Assembly: GCA_947176745.1 (NCBI GenBank)
Contig: CAMWRV010000033.1
Coordinates: forward strand, 1 to 32,408
DNA length: 32,408 nucleotides
From: an uncultured Muribaculaceae bacterium
GTDB lineage: Bacteria; Bacteroidota; Bacteroidia; Bacteroidales; Muribaculaceae
Direction of reading: 5' to 3'
Shown: positions 15,709-23,502 of the stretch, one piece after another
Position numbering within the stretch: position 1 is the first letter of the stretch
Layout of the letters: each line of letters begins with the position of its first letter
Made by a program: the position numbers and the translations under genes
The notes under the pieces: model-generated
Told to the model about the DNA's origin: nothing
Database searches by the model: none
Seen by the model: the letters and a program-made list of their open reading frames with translations, nothing else

Positions 15709-16641
15709 ATGGCTAAGTCTATGAAGCGCAGATGCAACTCGCATGATTATTCAAGCCGTTGCATTTATATGATAACTCTCTCCAAAGCTCCATATGCCGC
15801 GCCATTCTCTGATATTGTCAATGCCGCTCACGACAGAACCATTCGCCCCATGGTCAGGCTCCTGCCTTCAGGCAGCCTGATTTTCCGACAGCTCAGACAG
15901 CTGCCACTGGAGTTTCCTGAAGCCCGCATACTCCAATATGCCATAATGCCTGACCATCTGCATTTTGTAATATTCATAACCCGCCCGACCGATTACAGAC
16001 TCGGCAAACTGATCGGAAGATTCACTGGAAACTGCACTCGCGCCAACAATCTGAAGCCGATATTCGAAGAGGGCTACAACGACAGAATAGTCCGTAAGGA
16101 AGGCCAACTCGACACGCTGATAAAATATGTAAGAGATAACCCGAGGCGACTGCTTATACGCAGACTGCATCCTGAGCTTTTCTCTTCCCGACATACTGTG
16201 TTTCTGAACCGAAGCCCTTTTATGACCTACGGCAATATACTTCTGCTCAGGCATCCGGTGAAGGAGGCTGTGAGAATCAGTTCAAAATTCACAAAAGAGG
16301 AACTGGCGGAGAGAAAATCGGCCTGGAACGAAGCCATACGCGAACAGGGAGTGCTGGTTTCTCCTTTCATAAGCCCTGCGGAGAAAGAGATACGCGATGC
16401 GGCGATAGCTGACGGAGCCTCAGTGATTCTGATTACCAACTCGGAATTCGGAGAAAGATTCAAACCCTCCGGATCGCTTTTCGAACTCTGCTCGCAGGGG
16501 CGGCTGTTGCTCATATCTGCCCGTGAACCGGGCTGCACAACGCAGACAGTCACACGAGCCGATGCGCTCCGCATGAACAATCTGGCAGAATCAATCTGCG
16601 CCGGTCTGCCGGATCAACTGACCGCGCGCCTTTACAGATAG
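15709..16641 (+). CDS. RAYT-like HUH (Y1_Tnp-type) protein with C-terminal DprA/SLOG-like domain
   Basis: A 310-residue protein. Residues 1-175 resemble REP-associated tyrosine transposases: an RRCNSHDYSSRCIYMIT opening, the HUH pair in MPDHLHFVI (H83, H85), FEEGYNDRIVRKEGQL, and the catalytic tyrosine candidate Y140 in KYVRDNP. These proteins nick and rejoin single-stranded DNA at REP hairpins, and REP-like units lie just upstream. Residues about 195-300 are unusual: GNILLLRHPVKEAVRISS, then GVLVSPFISPAEKEIRDAAI, DGASVILITNSEF and GRLLLISAREP, which follow the Rossmann-like pattern of DprA/SLOG proteins (inference). Start chosen at 15709, where similarity begins. Codon use is more AT-rich (AGA, ATA) than in neighbours. 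It stops five bases before the convergent ispG stop. Confidence 0.75.
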   Translation: MAKSMKRRCNSHDYSSRCIYMITLSKAPYAAPFSDIVNAAHDRTIRPMVRLLPSGSLIFRQLRQLPLEFPEARILQYAIMPDHLHFVIFITRPTDYRLGKLIGRFTGNCTRANNLKPIFEEGYNDRIVRKEGQLDTLIKYVRDNPRRLLIRRLHPELFSSRHTVFLNRSPFMTYGNILLLRHPVKEAVRISSKFTKEELAERKSAWNEAIREQGVLVSPFISPAEKEIRDAAIADGASVILITNSEFGERFKPSGSLFELCSQGRLLLISAREPGCTTQTVTRADALRMNNLAESICAGLPDQLTARLYR

Positions 16642-16646
16642 GGTGA

Positions 16647-18197
16647 TCAGGCGGGTGTGCCCTCTTCCGGAGCGGAAGTGCTTCTGTCGCTCCTTATCAG
16701 GTCGAGCAGCGCCGGGAGTGCCTCCGAGGCCGGAATATTCTTGGTCACAAGCTGCTTGCCACGATAGATGCTGACGCGTCCGGGGCCGGCACCGACATAT
16801 CCGTAATCCGCATCGGCCATTTCGCCGGGGCCGTTCACGATACATCCCATGACGCCGATCTTCAGTCCCTTTATGCCGAGGGCTGTCACGGCCTCTTTGA
16901 CTTCCTTGAGCGTGCTTTGCAGATCAAAAAGAGTCCTTCCGCAACTCGGACATGCTATGAACTCCGTCTTGTAGAAACGCAGACGCGCCGCCTGCATTAT
17001 GTCAAGAGCCAGGCGGTCAAGTTCGCTGCGACTGAACCCCGGATCCTCCACACGGATCTCGCTGCCGTAGCCCGACATGAGTAAAGCCCCGAAATCGGCG
17101 CCGGCACGCACCCTCAGTTCATCAAGAGAGTCGCACGCGTAGTGTATTGTCATCAGCACAGGATTCCTGCCGCCGCCGGCCACAAACCGGTCTATCTCTG
17201 CAGCCATACTTCCTATCAGCCGCGAATCGGATATCGAGAACTCGCGCAGAGACAGAGACTTGTCGGCGTAATCGCGCGACTTGCCCGGCATGACATTCTC
17301 GGGCACACCGATATGAGGAACTTCGGCGCGGCGCATTACGTGGTCACGCAGCAGAATCGCCACAGGAATCTCGTTTTCAGGCGGCTCGCTGAGCGACACC
17401 CGTATCGTGTCGCCGAGTCCCTCGTGAAGCAGCGTGCCTATTCCGACCGCACTCTTTATGCGGCCGTCCTCTGCATCACCAGCTTCGGTGACTCCGAGAT
17501 GCAGCGGAAAGTCCATATTTTCCGACTTCATGACACGTGCGAGCAGTCTGACGGTCTCGACCATCACGACAGTGTTGGAGGCCTTGATCGAGATGACGAT
17601 ATCGTTGAATGCGACCTCGCGGGCAATGCGGAGATATTCCATAACCGACTCCACCATTCCGGCCGGAGTGTCGCCGTACCGGCTCATTATCCTGTCTGAA
17701 AGCGACCCGTGGTTGACTCCGAGACGCACGGCAGTGCCATGCTCGCGGCATAGATCAAGAAAAGGCACAAGACTCTGTCTGATCCTGTCGATCTCGGCGG
17801 CATACTCCTCTTCGCTGAATTCCAGCTTGCGGAATGTGCGGGCAGCGTCGACGAAGTTGCCAGGGTTGATCCTCACCTTGTCGGCCGTACGGGCGGCCTC
17901 GAAAGCTGCCTTTGGATTGAAATGCACATCGGCCGACAACGGCACATCGCATCCCGACTTTCTCAGTTCGGTCTTAATGCAGGCAAGATTCGCGGCCTCG
18001 CGAACTCCCTGGGTGGTGAGGCGCACCAGCTCGCCGCCGGCGTCGGCAATCAGTCTCGACTGAGCCGCCGACGCCTCCGTGTCGAGGGTCGATGTATTTG
18101 TCATGGACTGTATGAGCACCGGAGCGTTACCTCCGATCACAGCCTTTCCCACACTGACGGGGCGCGACACGCGCCGGGAATAATTATATGCGAACAT
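16647..18197 (-). CDS. ispG: 4-hydroxy-3-methylbut-2-enyl-diphosphate synthase
   Basis: IspG (GcpE) converts MEcPP to HMBPP in the MEP isoprenoid pathway with a 4Fe-4S cluster. The 516-residue product begins with IGGNAPVLIQSMTNTSTLD and has VPLSADVHFNPKAA, KVRINPGNF, AVRLGVNHGSLSDRI and VISIKASN from the TIM barrel. The C-terminal cluster domain has ACPSCGR plus GVMGCIVNGPGEM, giving the three Cys and the Glu ligand. Between the barrel and the cluster domain (about 270-405) lies the extra domain found in Bacteroidetes, Chlamydiae and plants; E. coli IspG is only 372 residues. It follows the PAP2-like gene by 13 bases. Confidence 0.95.
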   Translation of the reverse strand: MFAYNYSRRVSRPVSVGKAVIGGNAPVLIQSMTNTSTLDTEASAAQSRLIADAGGELVRLTTQGVREAANLACIKTELRKSGCDVPLSADVHFNPKAAFEAARTADKVRINPGNFVDAARTFRKLEFSEEEYAAEIDRIRQSLVPFLDLCREHGTAVRLGVNHGSLSDRIMSRYGDTPAGMVESVMEYLRIAREVAFNDIVISIKASNTVVMVETVRLLARVMKSENMDFPLHLGVTEAGDAEDGRIKSAVGIGTLLHEGLGDTIRVSLSEPPENEIPVAILLRDHVMRRAEVPHIGVPENVMPGKSRDYADKSLSLREFSISDSRLIGSMAAEIDRFVAGGGRNPVLMTIHYACDSLDELRVRAGADFGALLMSGYGSEIRVEDPGFSRSELDRLALDIMQAARLRFYKTEFIACPSCGRTLFDLQSTLKEVKEAVTALGIKGLKIGVMGCIVNGPGEMADADYGYVGAGPGRVSIYRGKQLVTKNIPASEALPALLDLIRSDRSTSAPEEGTPA

Positions 18198-18210
18198 AAC
18201 TCAGGTCAGA

Positions 18211-19053
18211 TTAGAACGACATCATGAAATACACACCGCAGAATCCGACGGCATAGCCTGCGAGCACCTGCATGAGCGTATGCCGTCCGAGCCATATCCG
18301 CGCCGATCCGAGCAGACCGGCCATGGCGACAGTTATGATGAGCCATGTCTGTATGGCCGCCGACATGTAGTCGCCGCTTTCGGTCATGCGCAGAAGCATG
18401 GCTACGACTCCGGCGATGCCCGCGGCATGGACAGAGATCTTCCACCAGCGGTTGACAATGACCTCGACTATGCCTGCGGCCGCTCCTCCGAAGAAGAACA
18501 TCACCAGCCACTCCGGGGCACCCTTGAAATGCATGAATAGCGCTGTGCCGACAAGGCACATGATGCTCACCACATAGGGAATGAAACGTTCTTTCTGTCC
18601 GTTCAGCCCGAGATCGTCGACAAGACCGACGCGCTTGAGCAGAAGGACGATGGCGGCGGGTACGGCTACGTTTATGGCCGTTACTATCGCGGTGAACGAC
18701 AGTCTTACGCCGAAGTCGGTGAAAGAAAGGATCGATAGGCCGAAAGCGAGCATCACGCCATAGACCGGCATAAGCAGCGGCACGAGAACCCACGACAGCA
18801 GATGAGCCAGTCCGGTAGCCGCCGCCTCCAGTTCGGTCGGGGGCAGATCCGGCTCATGCGATGTCGGTTCTTCCTGTCTGATGCTGTCGTTTTCCTCATG
18901 TTTTTCCCGGGGACACGCCTCAGGATTCACCTCAGAGGTAGCGGCCTCCGGGCTTTCGGCTCCTGCGGTGTTACCGGGCATGTATGCCTCATGGCCGCTG
19001 TCGTCATCGTCGAGAGGTGAACGGGGGTAATATGACGAAGTGTCGAGTTTCAT
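18211..19053 (-). CDS. PAP2-like membrane protein with acidic disordered N-terminus
   Basis: A 280-residue protein. Residues 1-80 are acidic and polar and look disordered. The rest carries about six membrane helices. Two late segments fit a reduced PAP2 phosphatase pattern: RWWKISVHAAGIAG (His of motif 2) and ARIWLGRHTLMQVLAGYAVG (His of motif 3, with Q rather than D two residues after the T). Motif 1 (KxxxxxxRP) is not evident. PAP2 enzymes dephosphorylate lipid phosphates such as undecaprenyl diphosphate or phosphatidate. Activity is uncertain because of the missing motif. It lies between the RluA-type gene (7-base gap) and ispG (13 bases) and is probably co-transcribed; a link to polyprenyl phosphate recycling is inference. 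Confidence 0.7.
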   Translation of the reverse strand: MKLDTSSYYPRSPLDDDDSGHEAYMPGNTAGAESPEAATSEVNPEACPREKHEENDSIRQEEPTSHEPDLPPTELEAAATGLAHLLSWVLVPLLMPVYGVMLAFGLSILSFTDFGVRLSFTAIVTAINVAVPAAIVLLLKRVGLVDDLGLNGQKERFIPYVVSIMCLVGTALFMHFKGAPEWLVMFFFGGAAAGIVEVIVNRWWKISVHAAGIAGVVAMLLRMTESGDYMSAAIQTWLIITVAMAGLLGSARIWLGRHTLMQVLAGYAVGFCGVYFMMSF

Positions 19054-19060
19054 TATGATT

Positions 19061-19987
19061 CTATTTCTTACGGCCGCGGATCACCCCGGAGAATTCACGG
19101 GGAACCGGCGACTCGAAATTCATGTCTTTTTTGGTGACCGGATGCGCGAACCGCAACGTCTGGGCATGCAGCGCAAGGCGGTTGATAGGGCTTGTCTTTG
19201 CCCCATACTTTCGGTCGCCCGCGATGGGATGCCCGAGGTCGGAGGCATGCACCCGAATCTGGTTCTTGCGTCCGGTGTCGAGAGAGAAGCGTGCGAGCGT
19301 GTAGCCGTTGCCGCGACCGATCACCTCATAGTGGGTGACGGCGAGACGTCCTTCGCCGGGAACGTCGGTAGAATAGACCACAAACCGTGAATTTTCGGTC
19401 AGTCTGCTCTTTATGAATCCCTTGTCCTGTTCGAGATAGCCTTCGAGCACGGCCACATACAGACGTTCGAGGATTATGTTGTTCCAGTTATGGCGCAGCA
19501 CTTCGTTGGCTCGCTCGCTTTTGGCAAACATCATCAGGCCGGTCGTGTGCCGGTCGAGACGGTGCACGACCCATAGCTTGTTGCGCGGATCGACACTCTT
19601 GACATACGCACGCATTATGTCGTAGGCGTTCTCCTCCTTCTTGTGGCTGTTTGTGCCTACGGAAAGCATGCCGTAGCCTTTGTTGATCACGAGCACGTCG
19701 TCATCTTCATAGACCAGCTCGATGCGCTGGTGTCTGAACATGGGGAAGGGGCGGGTCAGGTTCAGACTGACCTCGCTGCCCGGGATTACGGGTGTGTCAA
19801 ACGCCGTCGAGACCGCACCGTCCACGGCCAGGTGTCCGTAGCGGAGCCACTTCTTTACATCGTTGCGCTTTGCGTCGCGCATCGATTCCATTATAAAATC
19901 CATAAGAGGTCTCGGTTCCTCTCCGCGGTTGGCATATGTCAGAATCCTGTCTTCGCGGTATCCCTTTCTTTTCTCGTTGCTGTTCAT
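19061..19987 (-). CDS. RluA/RluD-family 23S rRNA or tRNA pseudouridine synthase
   Basis: A 308-residue pseudouridine synthase. The N-terminus carries an S4-like RNA-binding part (LMDFIMESMRDAKRNDVKKW, LRYGHLAVDG), followed by ELVYEDDDVLVINKGYGMLS, the catalytic motif HRLDRHTTGLMMFAK with the active-site Asp, and TGRKNQIRVHASDLGHPIAGD. The exact target uridine cannot be assigned. The start at 19987 (MNSNEKRKGYRED) is chosen because the upstream extension has no similarity and contains a hairpin-rich leader. It heads the rlu-PAP2-ispG unit. Confidence 0.9.
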   Translation of the reverse strand: MNSNEKRKGYREDRILTYANRGEEPRPLMDFIMESMRDAKRNDVKKWLRYGHLAVDGAVSTAFDTPVIPGSEVSLNLTRPFPMFRHQRIELVYEDDDVLVINKGYGMLSVGTNSHKKEENAYDIMRAYVKSVDPRNKLWVVHRLDRHTTGLMMFAKSERANEVLRHNWNNIILERLYVAVLEGYLEQDKGFIKSRLTENSRFVVYSTDVPGEGRLAVTHYEVIGRGNGYTLARFSLDTGRKNQIRVHASDLGHPIAGDRKYGAKTSPINRLALHAQTLRFAHPVTKKDMNFESPVPREFSGVIRGRKK

Positions 19988-20070
19988 TTGCTGACGGGCA
20001 AAGCCCGGACTGATTGTTCGTGCCCTGACGCGACTGCAGGCCGCGTCAGCACAATTATTCTGCAAAGTTA
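19988..20070 (-). promoter_or_regulatory. Promoter element and hairpin-rich leader of the RluA-family gene
   Basis: A perfect -7 element TAACTTTG (20070-20063, minus) sits about 70 bases before the start; no clear -33 partner at the usual spacing. The leader contains an 8-bp CTGACGCG/CGCGTCAG stem extended by GTG/CAC (20020-20052) and a CGGGC/GCCCG hairpin (19995-20007) ending 7 bases before the ATG, which could block the initiation region. Confidence 0.55.
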
Positions 20071-20116
20071 ATAAACTATCAACAAATAACTCTGCATTAA
20101 GTGGATTTTATTGCGT

Positions 20117-21436
20117 TCAAGGGCGTATATTTCCGCTCCATGACGACAGAGGCGAGCCTTTCCCCGCCGCGTCACGCAGCAGAAAGTGTCCGAACCTGCA
20201 TTCCAGGCATCGGTTACGGTCGCAATATTCCTTGCTAAGCTGCAGCAGCCCCTGCGAGTCCATGGCGTCGCGGCACGGAATGCCCGATGCTTTCCAGCGG
20301 CGTATGAACGAATTGTTTTCCGCATCCAGCTCCCGCCACATGTCGAGGCCTCTTTCCGCCTGTTCTGGATTTCCCCGCGCCACACCGAAAGCATATACAA
20401 GCGGAGCCACGAAATTGACAAGAAGGAGATCTCTTGCCGATGCCGACAGAGAGACGGGTAGCCGCGTGCCCGGCATGTCGAAGTCGAGATGTTCTGCCCA
20501 ATAGCCGTCAAGACTCCAGTCGAGTAGACTTCTTGCTTGCTCGCAACCGCATTCGTCGGCCGTAAGGCGCGACAGGAGAGAGAATCCGCCATAGAGGGCG
20601 CGCGCCAGCAGAGCGATGCGGCGTGTGGGAAAGTTCTGCGGGCGCGAACGAGCGAATTTCCACAGGTCGCGCCGCATCGGGCGGAGACCATACTTGCGCG
20701 CCAGAAAGAAATATTCGCGGCAGAGAGTCTGATAGTAGCTGTCGAATATGTGCAGCGAGGTGTCGAGCATGCCGGCCTGTCCGAACAGAAGAGCCTCCGT
20801 CTGCATGAGATCGTCGGAATGCCTGGACAGTATCCGTAGCGGAAGAGAACGCGCCAGCATCTCAAGAGGGTCGCCGTTCAGTCCGAATCCGAGCGAGCGG
20901 GCAAGCGTCACGAAGCATGTCCATTCCCAGTCCCCTTCGAGATGGCGGAGCGTGTCGAGCACTCTTTGCGCCTTCATATGCATCCGTTCCACAGCAAGAG
21001 AGCCGGTCCAGTCCGCCACGACAAGCGGCGGCACGCTCTCAAGCATTCCGGAGCAGGCCGCCGACGAGATATTTTCCGACAGACGGGCATAGAGTCTGAC
21101 GAAAGATTCCGGAAATGTGGCCACGACCTGCGGGATGACACCCCCGCTCCGGTCATGCACCACGGCGTCGTTTATGCCTACTACATGAAGAACCACATTG
21201 CCGTATGCCGGATCTGAGTCGTGCCGGTGACGGAACCAGTCGGAAGCCCGGACGTGCACCTCCACGTTGCCGCACCACTCCTGTCCGCCTATCATGACGC
21301 GTGCTCCCGAAAAGTCAGGCCCGGCGTCGCGGTTGTGCACTCCCGGATGCAATACTTTTACGTCACGGCCTCCGACAGTGGCAAGACTGTCGCCCAGAAG
21401 ACGGTATTTCCACATATACTGATAAAGTGACTCCAT
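20117..21436 (-). CDS. DUF2851 family protein
   Basis: A 439-residue soluble protein of the DUF2851 family, recognised from its N-terminal half: ESLYQYMWKYRLL, VKVLHPGVHNRDAGPDFSGA, WCGNVEVHVRASDWFRH and YGNVVLHVVG. The pattern of conserved N, D, E and H residues (NRDAGPDF, NVEVHV, SDWFRH) resembles a metal-dependent active site, but no activity is known. The C-terminus has four Cys in CRDAMDSQGLLQLSKEYC and CLECRF, possibly a small zinc site. It has its own promoter at 21474-21504. It is separated from the rlu gene by a promoter, so probably a single-gene unit or partly read-through. Confidence 0.85.
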   Translation of the reverse strand: MESLYQYMWKYRLLGDSLATVGGRDVKVLHPGVHNRDAGPDFSGARVMIGGQEWCGNVEVHVRASDWFRHRHDSDPAYGNVVLHVVGINDAVVHDRSGGVIPQVVATFPESFVRLYARLSENISSAACSGMLESVPPLVVADWTGSLAVERMHMKAQRVLDTLRHLEGDWEWTCFVTLARSLGFGLNGDPLEMLARSLPLRILSRHSDDLMQTEALLFGQAGMLDTSLHIFDSYYQTLCREYFFLARKYGLRPMRRDLWKFARSRPQNFPTRRIALLARALYGGFSLLSRLTADECGCEQARSLLDWSLDGYWAEHLDFDMPGTRLPVSLSASARDLLLVNFVAPLVYAFGVARGNPEQAERGLDMWRELDAENNSFIRRWKASGIPCRDAMDSQGLLQLSKEYCDRNRCLECRFGHFLLRDAAGKGSPLSSWSGNIRP

Positions 21437-21473
21437 GACAGCGGCGCGACAGGTGGATATTTCCTGCCGACAA

Positions 21474-21504
21474 CAAATTTATTTAAAATGATCCAAACAT
21501 CAAA
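21474..21504 (-). promoter_or_regulatory. Promoter for the DUF2851 gene
   Basis: On the minus strand TTTG (21504-21501), 19 bases, then a perfect TAAATTTG (21481-21474). The predicted start near 21468 gives a leader of about 30 bases before the ATG at 21436. Confidence 0.8.
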
Positions 21505-21650
21505 GCGAATTCCGCAATATTTTTGATGCGCGGTCATCTGACTATTTGTCTAACTATGTAAAAGTTATGAGGCGACGATCGCGTATATTAAATAATGTTA
21601 AATTTTGCGTTTTGCATAAATTCCATACAATTTATAAGCAGAAAATTCCG

Positions 21651-21732
21651 TATATTTGCAGTGTGTTTTTCATAGTATTTAATTAAGATTAAGGTTTCGG
21701 CCTGCCTCTTTGGGAAAAGAGGCAGGTTTTTT
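21651..21732 (+). ncRNA. Short promoter-terminator unit upstream of rubrerythrin: sRNA or attenuated leader
   Basis: A perfect -7 element TATATTTG (21651-21658) is followed, after roughly 40 bases, by a strong intrinsic terminator: 11-bp stem CCTGCCTCTTT/AAAGAGGCAGG (21701-21711 with 21716-21726), loop GGGA, T6 at 21727-21732. The predicted RNA is about 65-70 bases starting near 21663. A clear -33 element is missing. The leader GTGTTTTTCATAGTATTTAA resembles a sequence I recall seeing repeatedly in Bacteroidales intergenic regions (memory only). The rest of 21437-21901 holds the DUF2851 promoter and AT-rich DNA without a gene. No separate good promoter is visible for rubrerythrin, so it may depend on read-through here. 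Confidence 0.6.
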
Positions 21733-21901
21733 ATTTTGTTGAGACCGAGGCGGTTCCTGCTGTGTTGAGATGTCGCTTCAAACAAAAGAACCGTTCATAT
21801 GTTTAAACCTGTGCAGAAGGATGTCTGCCGCCTGATCCATGACCGGAGAAATGGTCAGCTACATGCCCGCTGCGCCCTTTAATCTTATTAAAATTAATAT
21901 T

Positions 21902-22489
21902 ATGGCTACACAAAAAAGTCTTGTAGGCACAAAGACTCAGACAAATCTTGCCGATGCGTATGTGGCCGAATCGTGTGCATACACGCGCTACACATTCTTC
22001 GCCCAGGCCGCCCAGAAAGAGTCTTATTTCCAATATGCGGACATTTTCAACGAGACTGCCGCAAACGAGCTTCGTCACGCCAAGATCTTCCTTAAGCTCC
22101 TTGACGAGGGAGGATGCAAGACAGATCCGATAGGAGTCGATGCAGGTGTGATAGGCAAAACCGTCGACAATCTCAAAGTCGCCGCCGAAGAGGAAAAGAC
22201 AGAAGGTGTGGAGCAATACACAAAAGCCGCCGAGATCGCCGATAAAGAAGGCTTCAAGGATATCGCCAGAACTTTCCGTGAGATCGCGGAGATTGAGAAT
22301 CATCATATGGATCGTTTCAACAAGATGATTGACCGGATCGAAAGCGACACCGTATGGAAGAGCGACAAGCCTGTGAAGTGGCAGTGTCTTGTGTGCGGCT
22401 ACATTTATGAAGGAACTACTCCTCCTGCCAAATGTCCGGCATGCCAGCATCCCTATCAGCATTTCCAGAGGGAGGCCGACAACGTCTGA
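21902..22489 (+). CDS. rbr: Rubrerythrin
   Basis: A 195-residue non-heme iron peroxidase that detoxifies hydrogen peroxide in anaerobes. The N-terminal ferritin-like four-helix domain carries the di-iron ligands E23, E56-xx-H59 in ANELRHAK, and a second set around EIAEIENHHMDRF. The C-terminal rubredoxin-like domain has the Fe(Cys)4 pattern CLVCGYIYEG...CPACQHPY. The start at 21902 (MATQKSLVGTKTQTNL) is the family start; an upstream in-frame ATG at 21839 would add 21 residues of no similarity. It supports an anaerobic lifestyle. Preceded by the short promoter-terminator unit; followed by an imperfect palindrome. Confidence 0.95.
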   Translation: MATQKSLVGTKTQTNLADAYVAESCAYTRYTFFAQAAQKESYFQYADIFNETAANELRHAKIFLKLLDEGGCKTDPIGVDAGVIGKTVDNLKVAAEEEKTEGVEQYTKAAEIADKEGFKDIARTFREIAEIENHHMDRFNKMIDRIESDTVWKSDKPVKWQCLVCGYIYEGTTPPAKCPACQHPYQHFQREADNV

Positions 22490-22516
22490 GTCCGCAGGGG
22501 CTGAGAATCGGATAGC

Positions 22517-22561
22517 AATTCCGGGGCAGACGCGTCCTATGGGCGCGGATGTTCCGGAATT
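22517..22561. repeat. Imperfect palindrome between rubrerythrin and recO
   Basis: AATTCCGG (22517-22524) pairs with CCGGAATT (22554-22561), with partial inner pairing around CGCG. It has no T-run; it may end the rubrerythrin message weakly or fold near the recO promoter, whose -33 element starts two bases later. Confidence 0.45.
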
Positions 22562-22562
22562 C

Positions 22563-22593
22563 TTGCATAATCCGGGTCTGACGGTTATCTTTG
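22563..22593 (+). promoter_or_regulatory. Promoter for recO
   Basis: TTG (22563-22565), 20 bases, then a perfect TATCTTTG (22586-22593). Predicted start near 22598. Confidence 0.78.
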
Positions 22594-22636
22594 CGTACGT
22601 AAATCAGGGCATCTCATGCCCGCCAACCTACAGGAA

Positions 22637-23365
22637 ATGGCAATAGAGAAGATAACAGGAATCGTGACGGATGTGGTGAAGCATTCCGACAGGCACAATG
22701 TAGTGACGCTGTTCACGCGTCATCATGGACGCGTGTCGCTTCTGTCGTCGGCCGGAACTGGCAAGACCGCCCGGATGCGCAACGCCTCGCTTATGCCGCT
22801 GTCGGTCATATCTGCCGACATAAACTTCAATCCGACGCGCGAACTGCAGTTTCTCGGCAAATTCTCGCGTGATATACTATGGAAAGATCTGTACTTCAAT
22901 CCGGTGAAAAGTGCGGTAGGTATCTTTATTTCAGAATTTCTGAACACATATCTGAGACATTCCGCCCCCGATCCCGCACTGTGGGAATTCATAGTCACGT
23001 CCATAAGGCGTCTTGACGCCGGACGAAGCGGGCTTGCCAATTTTCACCTCGCCTTCCTCATAGAATTTCTTGGTTACGCGGGCATACGTCCTGATCTGAC
23101 GGAATGGCGCGACGACGCATGGTTCGACATGCGCGGCGGCACGATGTCGGTCATGCCGCCCGGACACCGCGACACTCTTTCGCCGCAGGAGGCGGCGGTG
23201 CTCCCCCTGCTCGCCCGCATGAACCTCCGCACCGCGCATCTTTTCAGATTTTCGGCGCCCCGCAGGCGCGAGCTGCTCGGCGGCCTGCTCCGTTACTACT
23301 CGCTCCACTTTCCGGGGCTGTCAGGCCTGAAATCGCCCGCAGTGCTCGCCGAAGTTTTCGGATAA
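22637..23365 (+). CDS. recO: DNA repair protein RecO
   Basis: RecO anneals single-stranded DNA and, with RecR (and RecF), loads RecA. The 242-residue product shows the Bacteroidetes-type RecO order: KITGIVTDVVKHSDRHNVVTL, the OB-fold, then LYFNPVKSAVGIFISEFL, ANFHLAFLIEFLGYAGIRP, a DAWFDMRGG strand and RMNLRTAHLF. The usual four-Cys zinc site is absent, as in other members of this phylum. The start 22637 matches the family (one residue longer than the common M-x-x-K start); an ATG at 22616 would add seven residues and is also downstream of the predicted transcription start. Confidence 0.9.
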   Translation: MAIEKITGIVTDVVKHSDRHNVVTLFTRHHGRVSLLSSAGTGKTARMRNASLMPLSVISADINFNPTRELQFLGKFSRDILWKDLYFNPVKSAVGIFISEFLNTYLRHSAPDPALWEFIVTSIRRLDAGRSGLANFHLAFLIEFLGYAGIRPDLTEWRDDAWFDMRGGTMSVMPPGHRDTLSPQEAAVLPLLARMNLRTAHLFRFSAPRRRELLGGLLRYYSLHFPGLSGLKSPAVLAEVFG

Positions 23366-23430
23366 TACGCTTCGGTCCTGCCGTCGTCAGAGCGTAATCC
23401 GGTGCTGAATCGGCTGAAATTTGTCATATT

Positions 23431-23462
23431 TTTGCACATATTAAGAAAAATGTGTATATTTG
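23431..23462 (+). promoter_or_regulatory. Promoter for the phospholipid (psd) operon
   Basis: TTTG (23431-23434), exactly 20 bases, then a perfect TATATTTG (23455-23462). The predicted start near 23467 lies after the ATG at 23452, so that ATG cannot be the initiator from this promoter. A second -7-like TATTTTTG overlaps the -33 element (23427-23434). Confidence 0.85.
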
Positions 23463-23502
23463 CGGATTGGAAAAACGAGGCGTCCTGCGGGGCGGATTGA
23501 TT

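Noticed and set aside
15709..16641. Complete IS200/IS605-type insertion sequence
   Set aside because: The HUH protein has RAYT-like rather than IS200 TnpA features, no TnpB, and no matching downstream end hairpin was found.
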